Source: Mycolicibacter sp. MU0083 (GTDB lineage Bacteria > Actinomycetota > Actinomycetes > Mycobacteriales > Mycobacteriaceae). From it: 64,000 bases of DNA. The notes below the pieces were generated by a model, which was not told the DNA's origin, searched no databases, and saw only the letters and a list, made by a program, of their open reading frames with translations. Shown piece after piece: positions 9,326-18,302 of the stretch (position 1 is its first letter; each line of letters begins with the position of its first letter). Both the position numbers and the translations under genes were made by a program. The stretch is taken from NCBI RefSeq assembly GCF_963378075.1, contig NZ_OY726394.1, positions 2,046,001-2,110,000 of the forward strand. The letters are read 5' to 3'.

Positions 9326-9339
9326 CGGAACGTGTTCTA
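9326..9339 (-). promoter_or_regulatory. KstR-like operator
   Basis: Read on the minus strand the site is TAGAACACGTTCCG. The KstR consensus is TnnAACnnGTTnnA, so only the final A is changed. It lies in the 150-base gap between the KstD-like gene (minus) and the transglycosylase gene (plus), 76 bases before the former. KstR represses sterol-catabolism genes in mycobacteria. Confidence 0.55.
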
Positions 9340-9400
9340 GTTCGCCGATGGCGCACGGTCCGCTCCGCCTTGCGGGGCATCCGCTGCGGGAGGGGCCAAG

Positions 9401-10255
9401 ATGAACGGCATGGTTGTTCGCCTACGACGCTCTGTCGCCGCCTGCGTCCTCGTCCTGCTCGCCGTCGTGGGGGCGGTGGCACCGGTCGGCGCCGCACCGG
9501 GAGTCGACCCGACGGCGTTGGTCGCCGACCTGGTCGCCGCGGATCAAACACTGCGCAATCCGTCCGCACCCGAGCAGGTGCTGGCCGCGGCCGCCCGCCG
9601 TCAGCAGGTCGCCTACCGCACCCTGGGTGCGCACCCGGAGTGGGACGGGATCGTCCGGCCGCAGATCCCGCCGGCACTGCTGGCCGTCTACGACCGCAAT
9701 ATCGATGCCCGCCGTCACCTGATGGCACTGACCGATCCGAAGAGCACCATGCCGCCGTGGCGGGTGGTGCCGCCGGTGCCCGCCAACGAACTGATCGCCA
9801 GCTACCGGGCGTCCGAGGCGGCATCGGGGGTGCCGTGGAACTACCTGGCGGCGATCAACTTCGTCGAGACCGGCTTCGGCCGCATCAACGGAGTCAGCGA
9901 CGACGCGGCCCAGGGCCCGATGCAGTTCCTGCCGTCGACGTTCGCCGCCTACGGCAACGGCGGCGACATCCACTCCCCGCGGGACAGCATCATGGCCGCC
10001 GGTCGACTGTTGGCCGCCAACGGTTTTGCCACCAACCGCGACAAAGCGATCTGGGGATACAACCATTCCGACCACTATGTGGCGGCGGTCAACGACTACG
10101 CCGCGGTCATCGGCGGCGATCCAGCGGGGTTCGCGAGCTACTACCGCTGGGACACCTACTACCGCACCACCGCCGGAGACCTCCTGTTGCCGATCGGCTA
10201 TGTCTCCACGACCCGGATCCCGGTCGCCGACTATCTGGCCGCGCACCCGCAGTAA
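9401..10255 (+). CDS. Secreted lytic transglycosylase (SLT domain)
   Basis: 284 residues with an N-terminal signal peptide (two Arg, a hydrophobic run at about residues 11-28, likely cleavage near GAAPG). The SLT domain begins near residue 145. The catalytic glutamate is in INFVETGFG (about residue 158) and the supporting motif is AQGPMQFLPSTFAAYG. It should cleave peptidoglycan glycan strands outside the membrane. A second ATG at codon 4 is possible. It is convergent with the S4 gene, 7 bases apart. Confidence 0.92.
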   Translation: MNGMVVRLRRSVAACVLVLLAVVGAVAPVGAAPGVDPTALVADLVAADQTLRNPSAPEQVLAAAARRQQVAYRTLGAHPEWDGIVRPQIPPALLAVYDRNIDARRHLMALTDPKSTMPPWRVVPPVPANELIASYRASEAASGVPWNYLAAINFVETGFGRINGVSDDAAQGPMQFLPSTFAAYGNGGDIHSPRDSIMAAGRLLAANGFATNRDKAIWGYNHSDHYVAAVNDYAAVIGGDPAGFASYYRWDTYYRTTAGDLLLPIGYVSTTRIPVADYLAAHPQ

Positions 10256-10262
10256 TCGCGGT

Positions 10263-10628
10263 TCAGCCCTGCTGGGCCCGCCACTTGTCCAGTACCCGAC
10301 GGTCCCGTTTGGTCGGGCGTCCCGCACCCCGTTCCCGGATGGCCACCGGGGCCGCGGAAACCGGTGCGACGGGCGGTGTCCGATCCAGATAACAGGTGAT
10401 GGCGTCGGCCGCACCGACTCTCTTCGCGATGACGCGCAGCACTTCGACGGTCCGGGTCCGATCACCCACGCGGGCGATGATCACGTCACCGGGGGCGACC
10501 GGCGTCGCCGGTTTGGCGGGACGGTTGTTGACCCGCACGTGTCCGCCGCGGCACGCGGCCGCGGCATCCGGCCGGGTCTTGGTGATCCGCACCGCCCACA
10601 GCCACCGGTCCACCCGAGACGATTCCAT
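10263..10628 (-). CDS. hslR: S4-domain RNA-binding protein, Hsp15-like
   Basis: 121 residues. The S4 fold covers about residues 4-65 (RVDRWLWAVRITKTR, then GGHVRVNNRPAKP), followed by a basic tail (RGAGRPTKRDRR). This matches the ribosome-associated heat-shock protein Hsp15, which recycles stalled 50S subunits carrying nascent chains. It is followed on the same strand, after 15 bases, by the FKBP lipoprotein gene reading away. Confidence 0.88.
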   Translation of the reverse strand: MESSRVDRWLWAVRITKTRPDAAAACRGGHVRVNNRPAKPATPVAPGDVIIARVGDRTRTVEVLRVIAKRVGAADAITCYLDRTPPVAPVSAAPVAIRERGAGRPTKRDRRVLDKWRAQQG

Positions 10629-10643
10629 CGGCGACCGCGGCTG

Positions 10644-11246
10644 TCAGCGTGAGGCGTTGAGGATCTTGATCGCGAACACCAGCGTGTCGCCCGGCTGGAT
10701 TCCGGCGTCGGGCTGGCCCTGCGGGTAGCCGTCGGCGGGGACCATGGCCACCGCGACCGTCGAGCCGACCTTCTGACCGGCGATGGCTTTCTGGAAACCC
10801 GGCACCACGCGGTCGAGGCTGAAACTGACGGGCTTGCCACGCTCATAGCTGCTGTCGAAGACCGAGCCGTCGCGGCCGTTGACGCCCATGTAGCAGACCG
10901 ACACCGTCGCGTTGTCGGCGACGACCCGGCCGTCACCGGCGTGCAGGGTGTGCACCTCGGTCTGGGACACCTTGAACGGCTTGGTCACCACCACACTCGG
11001 GGCCGAGTTGTCGGTGGAGCCGGTCACCGCGATGGCGCCGCTGGCGCCTTTGAGGGTCCATTCGGCCGCGACGCCCTCGGTGGGCGGCAGTGACGGGCAG
11101 GTGGTGATGCTCTGTCCGGCCGGGGGCATGAACAGGTCGGTGACCGACGATGTCGTCGCCGACGATGCGTCGTCGGAACCACCGCAGGCGGCGAGCCCCA
11201 GCGCCAGCGAGGCGGCGCAGGCGGTCAGTGCTAAGAGACGGGGCAT
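10644..11246 (-). CDS. FKBP-type peptidyl-prolyl isomerase lipoprotein
   Basis: 200 residues. The signal sequence ends in a lipobox (LGLAAC, Cys at about residue 21), so the protein is anchored outside the membrane. The FKBP domain holds VCYMGVNGRDGSVFDSSY, VVPGFQKAIAGQKVGS and GDTLVFAIKIL. It should speed proline isomerisation in exported proteins. The start shown is the ATG; an in-frame GTG four codons upstream is possible. A close paralogue lies at 12318-12884. Confidence 0.9.
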   Translation of the reverse strand: MPRLLALTACAASLALGLAACGGSDDASSATTSSVTDLFMPPAGQSITTCPSLPPTEGVAAEWTLKGASGAIAVTGSTDNSAPSVVVTKPFKVSQTEVHTLHAGDGRVVADNATVSVCYMGVNGRDGSVFDSSYERGKPVSFSLDRVVPGFQKAIAGQKVGSTVAVAMVPADGYPQGQPDAGIQPGDTLVFAIKILNASR

Positions 11247-11281
11247 AGGCGAAATCACCCTCGTAACGCTACAGCCCGGCC

Positions 11282-12295
11282 CTACCCGGACGTCTTGACC
11301 ACGAGCTTGCCGACGTTCTTGCCGTCGAACAGCATGTTGATCGCGGTCGGGAGTTGTTCGAATCCCTCCACGACGGTCTCCAGCGGGGTGAGCTTGCCCG
11401 CGGCGATCAGCTCGGCGATCGCGGCGCTGGACTCCGCGACCCGATGGAAGTGGTCGAGAATGATGAAGCCCTGCAGGGTGGCCCGCTGAATGAGCAGGTT
11501 GCCGAACGCTCGCGGCCCGGGCGGCGGGTCGGCCTCGTTGTACCCGGAGATCATCCCGCAGAGCGCGATGCGGGCGCCGATGTTGATGCGGGCGAAGATG
11601 GCATCCATGATGTCGCCGCCGACGTTCTCGAAATCGACGTCGATGCCGTCGGGGGTCGCCGCCGCCAGCTGCCGCACCCAGTCGTCGGCGCGGTAGTCCA
11701 CCGCCGCATCGAAGCCGAGCCGATCGGTCAGCAGCGCGCACTTCTCCGGCCCGCCGGCGATCCCGACCACCCGAGCACCGGCGGCCTTGGCCAGCTGGCC
11801 GGCGACCGAGCCGACCGCGCCCGCCGCGGCCGACACGACGACGGTCTCACCCGGCTTGGGTTTACCGATGTCGTGCATCCCGACCCACGCGGTGAGCCCG
11901 GTCATCCCGAGCGCGCCCAGATAGGCACTCGGCGATACGCCCTCGGCCACCGGGACCGGGAACAGCGGCATGGCGTCGGAGACGACCAGATACTCCTGCC
12001 ACCCGGTCAGGCCCTGCACATACTGTCCGACCGGATAGTTCGGATTCTTCGATTCGACCACCACGCCGAGTCCGGCCGCCCGCATGACCTCGCCGATTCC
12101 GACCGGCGGCAGGTAGGACGGCGTCTCGTTGATCCACATCCGGTTCGTCGGATCCAGCGAGATCCACTCGATGTGCACCAACGCCTCGCCGTCCCGGATC
12201 GTCGGCACCGGCTGTTCGTCGAGTTCGAAGGTGTCCGGCAGGATGCGGCCGGTGGGGCGTTCGCGAAGCAGGAAGCGGCGGTTGCGTGCGGTCAT
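11282..12295 (-). CDS. Zinc-independent MDR oxidoreductase (NADPH-dependent, CurA/prostaglandin-reductase-like)
   Basis: 337 residues. It has the FELDEQPVPTIRDGEALV N-terminus and WISLDPTNRMWI segment typical of the leukotriene B4 dehydrogenase/CurA branch. The Rossmann motif is VVSAAAGAVGSVAGQLAK (about residues 153-170). No zinc-ligand cysteines are seen. Such enzymes reduce the double bond of alpha,beta-unsaturated ketones. It lies between the two FKBP paralogues on the same strand, 35 and 22 bases from them. Confidence 0.9.
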   Translation of the reverse strand: MTARNRRFLLRERPTGRILPDTFELDEQPVPTIRDGEALVHIEWISLDPTNRMWINETPSYLPPVGIGEVMRAAGLGVVVESKNPNYPVGQYVQGLTGWQEYLVVSDAMPLFPVPVAEGVSPSAYLGALGMTGLTAWVGMHDIGKPKPGETVVVSAAAGAVGSVAGQLAKAAGARVVGIAGGPEKCALLTDRLGFDAAVDYRADDWVRQLAAATPDGIDVDFENVGGDIMDAIFARINIGARIALCGMISGYNEADPPPGPRAFGNLLIQRATLQGFIILDHFHRVAESSAAIAELIAAGKLTPLETVVEGFEQLPTAINMLFDGKNVGKLVVKTSG

Positions 12296-12317
12296 GACCG
12301 CACGCTACCGGACCCGG

Positions 12318-12884
12318 TCAGCCGGAGGCGCCCAGGATCTTGATCGCGAAGATCAAGGTGTCGCCCGCCCGGATTCCGGCACGGGGCTGGCCTTCGGGAT
12401 AGCCGTCGGCGGAGGTCATCGCGACCGCAACCGTGGAGCCGACCTTCTGCCCGGCGATCGCCTTCTGGAAGCCGGCCACCACACCGTCGAGCGGGAAGTC
12501 GGCCGCGGCGCCACGCTGGTAGCTGCTGTCGAACACCGACCCGTCACGCCCGTTGACACCCATGTAGCAGACCGACACCTTCGCGGTGGCCGGGACCACC
12601 GGGCCGTCGCCGGCACGCAAGGTGTGCACCTGGGTCTCGGTCACGCTGAACGGCGTCGAGACATCCACCCGCGGTGCGGTGGTGTCGGTGGATCCGGTGA
12701 CCGCAACGCTGCCGGTGGCACCGCTGAGCGTCCACTCCGGCGTACCCCCGGCCGGTGCGGCGGCGGTGGGGCAGGTGTCGGCGGCCGAGGCCGGTCCTGC
12801 CGCGGCGAAGGGCAGCACGATGGCCGCGGCGGCGACGGTGGCGGCGAGGAAGGAAGGCATCCGAGTCGATTTCACGCCCGCCAC
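12318..12884 (-). CDS. FKBP-type peptidyl-prolyl isomerase, secreted
   Basis: 188 residues, a paralogue of the FKBP lipoprotein 1 kb downstream. They share long segments such as SVCYMGVNGRDGSVFDSSY and GFQKAIAGQKVGSTVAVAM. Here the signal peptide ends in PASAADTC and has no lipobox, so the protein is probably released rather than anchored. A shorter start at 12860 (MPSFLAA) would also give a good signal peptide. The pair suggests a duplication with different targeting. Confidence 0.9.
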   Translation of the reverse strand: MAGVKSTRMPSFLAATVAAAAIVLPFAAAGPASAADTCPTAAAPAGGTPEWTLSGATGSVAVTGSTDTTAPRVDVSTPFSVTETQVHTLRAGDGPVVPATAKVSVCYMGVNGRDGSVFDSSYQRGAAADFPLDGVVAGFQKAIAGQKVGSTVAVAMTSADGYPEGQPRAGIRAGDTLIFAIKILGASG

Positions 12885-12935
12885 GTTAGCCGCAAACGGC
12901 TCCGTGGTGGTGCCGCCGGTGCGTAGGCTCGCCGG

Positions 12936-13952
12936 GTGCAGGTAGATGTGATGGCCTTACCGCAGCAGTTGGGCAAGACCGGCGAACTCGCCCGCAGCAC
13001 GCAGGACGCCGGGTTTTCGGGATTGCTGTTCACCGAGGCCGGCCGTACCGCGTATCTCAGTGCCGCCGTCGCATCGCAGGCCGCGCCCGGACTCGAGCTG
13101 TCGACCGGGGTCGCGGTGGCGTTTCCCCGGAGCCCGTTCGTGACCGCGGCGACGGCGTGGGAACTGCAAGAGGCCAGCGGCGGCAGGTTCCGCCTCGGGC
13201 TCGGCACCCAGGTACGCACCCACGTGGTTCGGCGCTACGGCGTGGCCTTCGAGCACCCCGGTCCGCGACTGCGCGACTACGTGCTGGCGGTCAAGGCGTG
13301 TTTCGCCGCCTTCCGGACCGGAGCCCTCGACCATCACGGCCCGTTCTACGACCTGGATTTCATCACGCCGCAGTGGAGTCCCGGACCGATCGATGTACCC
13401 GACCCCAAAGTCGATGTCGCGGCGGTCAATCCGTGGATGCTGCGGATGGCCGGTGAAGTCGCCGACGGGGTGCACGTCCACCCGCTCGGCGAACCCGGCT
13501 ATCTCGCCCGGCACGTGGTGCCCAAGGTGGCCGAAGGTGCTGCCGCGGCAGGCCGCGCACCGTCGGAGATCGCGATCATCGTGCCGGCGATGACGATCGT
13601 CGGGGACAGCGACGAGGAACGGGACCGGGAGCGAGACCTGGTGCGGGCCAGCTTGAGCTTCTACGGAAGCACCCCGAACTACGCGTTCATCTGGGACGAG
13701 GCGGGATTCGAGGGCACCACCGCCCGCATCCGGGAGAAGCAGAAGGCGGGCGACATCGCCGGTATGGCGGCCCAGATCACCGACGAGCACCTCGCGCATT
13801 TCGCGACCGAGTCGACGTGGGATGACTTGGCGGGCAAGCTGATCGACAAGTACGGGCCGGTAGCGACCCGGCTGGTCCTGTACAACGCGCTCGGAGACAC
13901 CGAACGTTTCGGGCGCTACGGCGAGGTCGCCCGACAGATCTCGGCCGGCTAG
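12936..13952 (+). CDS. F420-dependent LLM-class oxidoreductase (TIGR03617-like)
   Basis: 338 residues from a GTG start. It shows the TIM-barrel pattern of the luciferase-like F420 family: STGVAVAFPRSPFVTA near residue 56, SGGRFRLGLGTQ near 83 and VNPWMLRMAGEVADGVHVHPL near 163. Family members move hydride from coenzyme F420 to various substrates. It is divergent from the FKBP gene and convergent with the membrane protein gene. Confidence 0.9.
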   Translation: MQVDVMALPQQLGKTGELARSTQDAGFSGLLFTEAGRTAYLSAAVASQAAPGLELSTGVAVAFPRSPFVTAATAWELQEASGGRFRLGLGTQVRTHVVRRYGVAFEHPGPRLRDYVLAVKACFAAFRTGALDHHGPFYDLDFITPQWSPGPIDVPDPKVDVAAVNPWMLRMAGEVADGVHVHPLGEPGYLARHVVPKVAEGAAAAGRAPSEIAIIVPAMTIVGDSDEERDRERDLVRASLSFYGSTPNYAFIWDEAGFEGTTARIREKQKAGDIAGMAAQITDEHLAHFATESTWDDLAGKLIDKYGPVATRLVLYNALGDTERFGRYGEVARQISAG

Positions 13953-13958
13953 GCGAGG

Positions 13959-14786
13959 CTAGCGAGCGGGATGCCAGGGCTGCTCGTTACGCCGCCGGCG
14001 GTCGCGTTCGGCGGCTCGGTCTTTGGCCCAGACGTCCTCGAAACGTTCTCCCGGGTGCACATTCGGCAACCTGTTCATCACGTTGCTCAGGCCACGCGGA
14101 GCTGTTTCGGGTTCCCACTGCGGGACTACGGTACTGAGTGCGGCGAGGCTCTTGAGCACGATGAACACCGCGAAGAACGCGGTCGGAGAATCGGTGGCGG
14201 CGATCCCTGCGAACCCGAGTAACAACGTCAGATGCACGACCATCACCCGGCCGAGCCCGGCGTCGGCGGACTGCTCCAGATCGCGGAAGGTCCACCTGCG
14301 CAGATTCACCAGATCGCCGACGAAATCGATCCCCAGAAAACACAACACGCCCAGGCACCCCCACCAGACGGCGCGCCAATCCAGGTCGATGAGGGCAAGC
14401 TGCGGTGCGTCATTCTGGATCAGTATGGCGAGAACTGCGCCGAGGAAGATTCCGTGGGCGACGCAGAACACCAAGCTGATCCGGGCAAAACCGGCCAGGA
14501 ACGACGAGTTCGCCGGTCCGGCGGACCCCGGCCCCCGGTACCGGAAATGCCCGCTTCTCGGATTCAGGCGCTGATGCAGGGCGATCCGGGCGATCAGCAA
14601 CAGGCACGTCGCGACGTTCTCGAACCAGTACACCACCACGGTTGTCGCGCCCGACCAATGTTGCCCGAACCAGCCGAAGGCCGGGACGGCGATCACCCCG
14701 AGCACGGCGAACAGATGCAGCACAGAAAACTCTGCGCTACGCCGCGGGTCGGGCGGCGGATCGGACTCCGGATGCGGTGATGTCAC
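13959..14786 (-). CDS. DUF6498-type integral membrane protein
   Basis: About 275 residues from a GTG start, the first usable start after the upstream gene's stop. A Pro-rich, charged N-terminus is followed by about six hydrophobic segments and a basic tail. The pattern AVPAFGWFGQHWSGATTVVVYWFENV is characteristic of DUF6498 proteins, whose function is unknown. It is 7 bases downstream of the nitronate monooxygenase gene, so they are probably co-transcribed. Confidence 0.72.
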   Translation of the reverse strand: MTSPHPESDPPPDPRRSAEFSVLHLFAVLGVIAVPAFGWFGQHWSGATTVVVYWFENVATCLLLIARIALHQRLNPRSGHFRYRGPGSAGPANSSFLAGFARISLVFCVAHGIFLGAVLAILIQNDAPQLALIDLDWRAVWWGCLGVLCFLGIDFVGDLVNLRRWTFRDLEQSADAGLGRVMVVHLTLLLGFAGIAATDSPTAFFAVFIVLKSLAALSTVVPQWEPETAPRGLSNVMNRLPNVHPGERFEDVWAKDRAAERDRRRRNEQPWHPAR

Positions 14787-14793
14787 CGGAGGG

Positions 14794-15708
14794 TCATATC
14801 CGTGAACGTGCCCCGTCCAACACGGCTTCGATCTCGCCCCAGGTCCGGCGAATGATCTCGGCAACCGGCAGTAGCTCACCGATCCGGGATGCGACCTGAC
14901 CGGTGTTGGCCACGCTGGCCTCCATGTCACCGCCGAAATACAGATCGGTGATCTTCGCCAGCAGGCGGGCATCGGGGTCGTTCGCCGCAACCCGGGCAGC
15001 CAGCCCGGTCCGCAGTACCCGCATGGTCGGATTACCGGGGATGTCGAGAAGCACTGTGCCGGAATCGTTTGCCGCGACGATCGCGTCCTTGAAGTTCGCG
15101 TGTACGGCGGCTTCCTGGCTGGCGAGCATCCGGGTGCCCATCTGCACCCCTTCGGCACCCAACGCCAGTGCTGCAGCGGCCGACCGTGCATCGCAGATGC
15201 CACCGGCGGCGATGATCGGTAGGTCGGTGTTCTCCGCGATCAGGGGAAGCAGCACCATCGTCGAGGCGCCGAGCACAGATTTGAAGCCGCCGCCCTCCAC
15301 GCCCTCGACCACCAGCGCGTCGACCCCGGCATCGGCGGCCTTCTGCGCCCCTTTGAGCGATCCCACCACGTGCACCACCGTCATGCCGGCGTCGTGCAAC
15401 GGTTTGGTGAACAAGGCCGGGTCGCCGGCCGAGGTGAAGACGTGGCGTACTCCGGTCTCGGCCAACGCGTCGACGATCGACGCGTCGTTCTTCCAGCCCT
15501 GGATCATCAGGTTCGCCGCGACCGGCTTGTCGGTGAGCTCACGCACCCGTTTGAGGTCGGCGAGTCCCTCGGGGGTGAGGGTCTCGATCACGCCCAGCCC
15601 GCCGGCCTCGGAGACCGCCGCGGCCAGTTCGGCACGGGCGATGTAGGTCATCGGGGCCTGGACGACGGGATAGTCGACCCCGAGCAGGGACTGGATGCGG
15701 TTGGTCAC
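14794..15708 (-). CDS. NAD(P)H-dependent flavin oxidoreductase / nitronate monooxygenase
   Basis: 304 residues from GTG (TNRIQSLLGVDYPVVQAPM). The FMN-binding TIM barrel shows VVQAPMT near residue 15, VEGVEGGGFKS near 130, AAGGI near 160 and GAEGVQMGTRM near 178. This is the 2-nitropropane dioxygenase family; many members act as enoyl reductases rather than on nitronates. It lies 28 bases downstream of the alpha/beta-hydrolase gene on the same strand, suggesting one transcript. Confidence 0.88.
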   Translation of the reverse strand: MTNRIQSLLGVDYPVVQAPMTYIARAELAAAVSEAGGLGVIETLTPEGLADLKRVRELTDKPVAANLMIQGWKNDASIVDALAETGVRHVFTSAGDPALFTKPLHDAGMTVVHVVGSLKGAQKAADAGVDALVVEGVEGGGFKSVLGASTMVLLPLIAENTDLPIIAAGGICDARSAAAALALGAEGVQMGTRMLASQEAAVHANFKDAIVAANDSGTVLLDIPGNPTMRVLRTGLAARVAANDPDARLLAKITDLYFGGDMEASVANTGQVASRIGELLPVAEIIRRTWGEIEAVLDGARSRI

Positions 15709-15736
15709 GGGCCTATTCAAACACCCGCGCGACCGG

Positions 15737-16537
15737 TCAGGAGGCTTCGGCCTGCGCGCGCGGTGCGCTGCCTTCGAGCAGGGTGCGGGCCACCAGTTCC
15801 GGGTCGTCTGCCATCGGCACGTGACCGCAGCCGTGCAGTCGGAGGTGACGTGCCTGGGGGAGTCGCTGCTCGGCGATACGTGCCTGGTAGGGCAATAGGA
15901 TTCGGTCGTGTTCGGCCCAGGCCACGGTGACCGGGACATGCGCGGGGATCTCGCGGTCGAATACCTCGGCGGCCGGGAAGATCTTCTTCATCGCGGGAAT
16001 GGCGCGCTTCATTGCGTTGAGGTCGGCCACGAACTCCTCGGCCGGAATCCGCTCGGGGTGCGCCGAGACCACCGAGCCCATCATCCGCCGGCCCCGAGGC
16101 GAGCGGGCCAGCCGCGGCACTGCCGGTGCCAACAGTCGGGCACTGGTGGTCATGCAGCGGAACAGCAGCCTGATGTAGGCGAAGTCCAGCGCGTTGTGCC
16201 AGTAGGCCGCCGGCGAGAGCACGGTCGCGCTGGCGACCAGGTCGTCGGCGGCGGCTTCCATCGCGATCCGCCCGCCGAGCGAGTTACCGCCGATGTGCGG
16301 CCGATGCAGGCCCAACTGGTCGAACAGCTCGACCAATTCGGCGCGGAAGGTGCCCTGCACGTCACCGTCGCGAACCACCAGGTCATGCGATTCGCCGTGC
16401 CCGGGCAGGTCGAAGAGCACTACGGTGCGGTGCTCGGTCAGGTGTTCGAGCAGCGGGTACCAGGCCTGCCGGCGGTGGGTGATGCCGTGTACCAAGACCA
16501 GCGGCTCACCGGTGCCGTGGACCTCGTATTTCAGCAT
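15737..16537 (-). CDS. Alpha/beta-fold hydrolase
   Basis: 266 residues. The oxyanion segment is LVHGITHRR (about residues 15-23). The nucleophile elbow is GGNSLGGR with S86, the acid is probably in WAEHDRILL and the histidine in HGCGHVPMADDP. It is a complete hydrolase of the esterase/C-C hydrolase superfamily, and the substrate cannot be told. It is the first gene of a short minus-strand run with the nitronate monooxygenase and DUF6498 genes. Confidence 0.88.
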   Translation of the reverse strand: MLKYEVHGTGEPLVLVHGITHRRQAWYPLLEHLTEHRTVVLFDLPGHGESHDLVVRDGDVQGTFRAELVELFDQLGLHRPHIGGNSLGGRIAMEAAADDLVASATVLSPAAYWHNALDFAYIRLLFRCMTTSARLLAPAVPRLARSPRGRRMMGSVVSAHPERIPAEEFVADLNAMKRAIPAMKKIFPAAEVFDREIPAHVPVTVAWAEHDRILLPYQARIAEQRLPQARHLRLHGCGHVPMADDPELVARTLLEGSAPRAQAEAS

Positions 16538-16619
16538 GCGGCGCTCCTTTTATTACCGACGGTGTTCGCGACGTCTGGCAACCGTAACGTCTCGGGTGCG
16601 TGATCGGCGATTCCGGCGG

Positions 16620-18302
16620 TCAGAGTTTCGGTGCGGCGAGCTCCCGCAACGCCGCGAGGAACAACTCATCCATCCGGGGACTGAGCTCGGCCAGCGTCGC
16701 GGCCGCGGCGAATCCGGCGGAACCGAAGACGGGTTCGAGCGCGTCCAGCGCGGCGTCGTTCCCGATGGACAGACACAGGCAGGCCATCCCGTCCGACCGC
16801 AGTTCCTCCAGCGCCTTGCGGGTGTCGGCTCGGGCGTAGCTGCCCTCGTAGCCGTGGTCGTAGGGATATCCGTCGGACAGCACCAGCAGTAATCGATTGG
16901 GTGTGCCCGCCTCGGCCTTCAGGATGTCTCCGGCACCGCGGATGGCCGCCCCGAGCCGGGTATAGCCCGAGGGCTGAAGCCGCCCCAGACGCGAGCGTCC
17001 GGCGGCGCCGAAACCCTCATCGAAGGTCTTGATCGCCGGCAGGTGCACCGCGCCGCGTCCGTGGGACCGGAACGCGTACACCGCCACCCGGTCGCCGAGT
17101 TCCTCCAGCGTGGCGGCCAGCGTCGCCGCGGCCCGGCACTGGTGGTCGTGGACGCTGAGTCCCCCGGTATCGGTGTCGATGGCCGATCCGGTGGCGTCGA
17201 CCAGAATGAGCACGCCCAGGTTGCGGGCGAGTCTGCGGCGTTCCAGATAGACATGTTCGGGCGGACTGTGCCCGCAGTGCAGGTCGACGACCAGGTCGGT
17301 CAGGGCTTCGATGTCCAGATCGTCGCCGTCGGGGCGGCGCCGCAAGACCTTCGGGCCCAGCCCGACCCGCGACAGTCGGCGGCGCAGCGTGTCATCGCGG
17401 GCGACGGCGCCACCGGCACCCGCGGCGGTCTCGGGTTCGGCATCCACCGGAAAGTGCACGACCCGGCACCAGTCCGGCCGGTACTGCCTGCGGTGGACGT
17501 CCCACTCGGGGTACAGCGCGCCACCGACACCGATGGTCGCGGCGGACCTGCCGTCGTCGACGAACTCGATGCGGGTCGCCAGCGGCCGGGCCTGCGCTCC
17601 GGCCCGATCGGTGCGGCGCGCGACTCCGGCCCGGAGTTCACCGCCGCCGGTGTCGTCTGCGCTGCCACGCGAGCCGCCCATCAGCTTGCGCAGGAAATCC
17701 GAGAGCGCACGCGAGGAGAAGGCGGGAGCGGTGAACAGCTTCAGCAGCTTGCTGCCTTCACCGCCGTCTTCGTCGGGATCCTCGTCGGGATCGGCCGCAT
17801 CAGCGGCGACGAGGTGCAGTCGCAGATCGGCGGCGGTGGCGCCGCGCCCGCTCGCCACGGCGGTCGATGAGAGCCGGGCCGGTTTGATCACCCCGAACCA
17901 GTCCGGTGGTTCGGCGACCGGAGTCCGGCTGCGGGCCAGCTCCAAAGATTGCTGCGGGCTGGAAGTCCGGGGCGGCATCTCGATCGCGGCCCACGGAATC
18001 GCGGGGGACAGGTCGGCCAGAACCCGGGCGCCTTCAAGGGCCAGGTAGCGGCGCGCAATCGACGGGCGTCCCCGCAACCGGGAGACCACGTCGTGATCCA
18101 GGCTGCCGGCTCCCAGCAATGCGCTCTGCACACAGACTTCACGGCGTTGCTGTGGCACCGTTCGGCTCGCCGAGACGAAGACGACCGCGCCGTCGGTGTG
18201 GGCCGGTTCGCCGTCGGGAGCCAGCGCGACGTCGACGGCGCGGCCGGCGAGGTGGGTCGCGAGCAACCGGAACCGTTGTGGTTCCGGGGACTCGGTGTTC
18301 AC
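16620..18302 (-). CDS. NorD/CbbO-type VWA-domain protein
   Basis: 560 residues. The C-terminal von Willebrand A domain (about 362-555) keeps a MIDAS in the form DATGS (D369, T371, S373). The middle carries YPEWD (264-268), a signature of NorD/CbbO proteins. An acidic linker (DPDEDPDEDG, near 171-180) separates the N-terminal part. NorD/CbbO work with a NorQ/CbbQ AAA+ ATPase to remodel or load metal into a partner enzyme. Its ATG overlaps the stop of the NorQ gene by four bases. No nitric oxide reductase or Rubisco gene is present, so the client is probably something else. Confidence 0.85.
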   Translation of the reverse strand: MNTESPEPQRFRLLATHLAGRAVDVALAPDGEPAHTDGAVVFVSASRTVPQQRREVCVQSALLGAGSLDHDVVSRLRGRPSIARRYLALEGARVLADLSPAIPWAAIEMPPRTSSPQQSLELARSRTPVAEPPDWFGVIKPARLSSTAVASGRGATAADLRLHLVAADAADPDEDPDEDGGEGSKLLKLFTAPAFSSRALSDFLRKLMGGSRGSADDTGGGELRAGVARRTDRAGAQARPLATRIEFVDDGRSAATIGVGGALYPEWDVHRRQYRPDWCRVVHFPVDAEPETAAGAGGAVARDDTLRRRLSRVGLGPKVLRRRPDGDDLDIEALTDLVVDLHCGHSPPEHVYLERRRLARNLGVLILVDATGSAIDTDTGGLSVHDHQCRAAATLAATLEELGDRVAVYAFRSHGRGAVHLPAIKTFDEGFGAAGRSRLGRLQPSGYTRLGAAIRGAGDILKAEAGTPNRLLLVLSDGYPYDHGYEGSYARADTRKALEELRSDGMACLCLSIGNDAALDALEPVFGSAGFAAAATLAELSPRMDELFLAALRELAAPKL

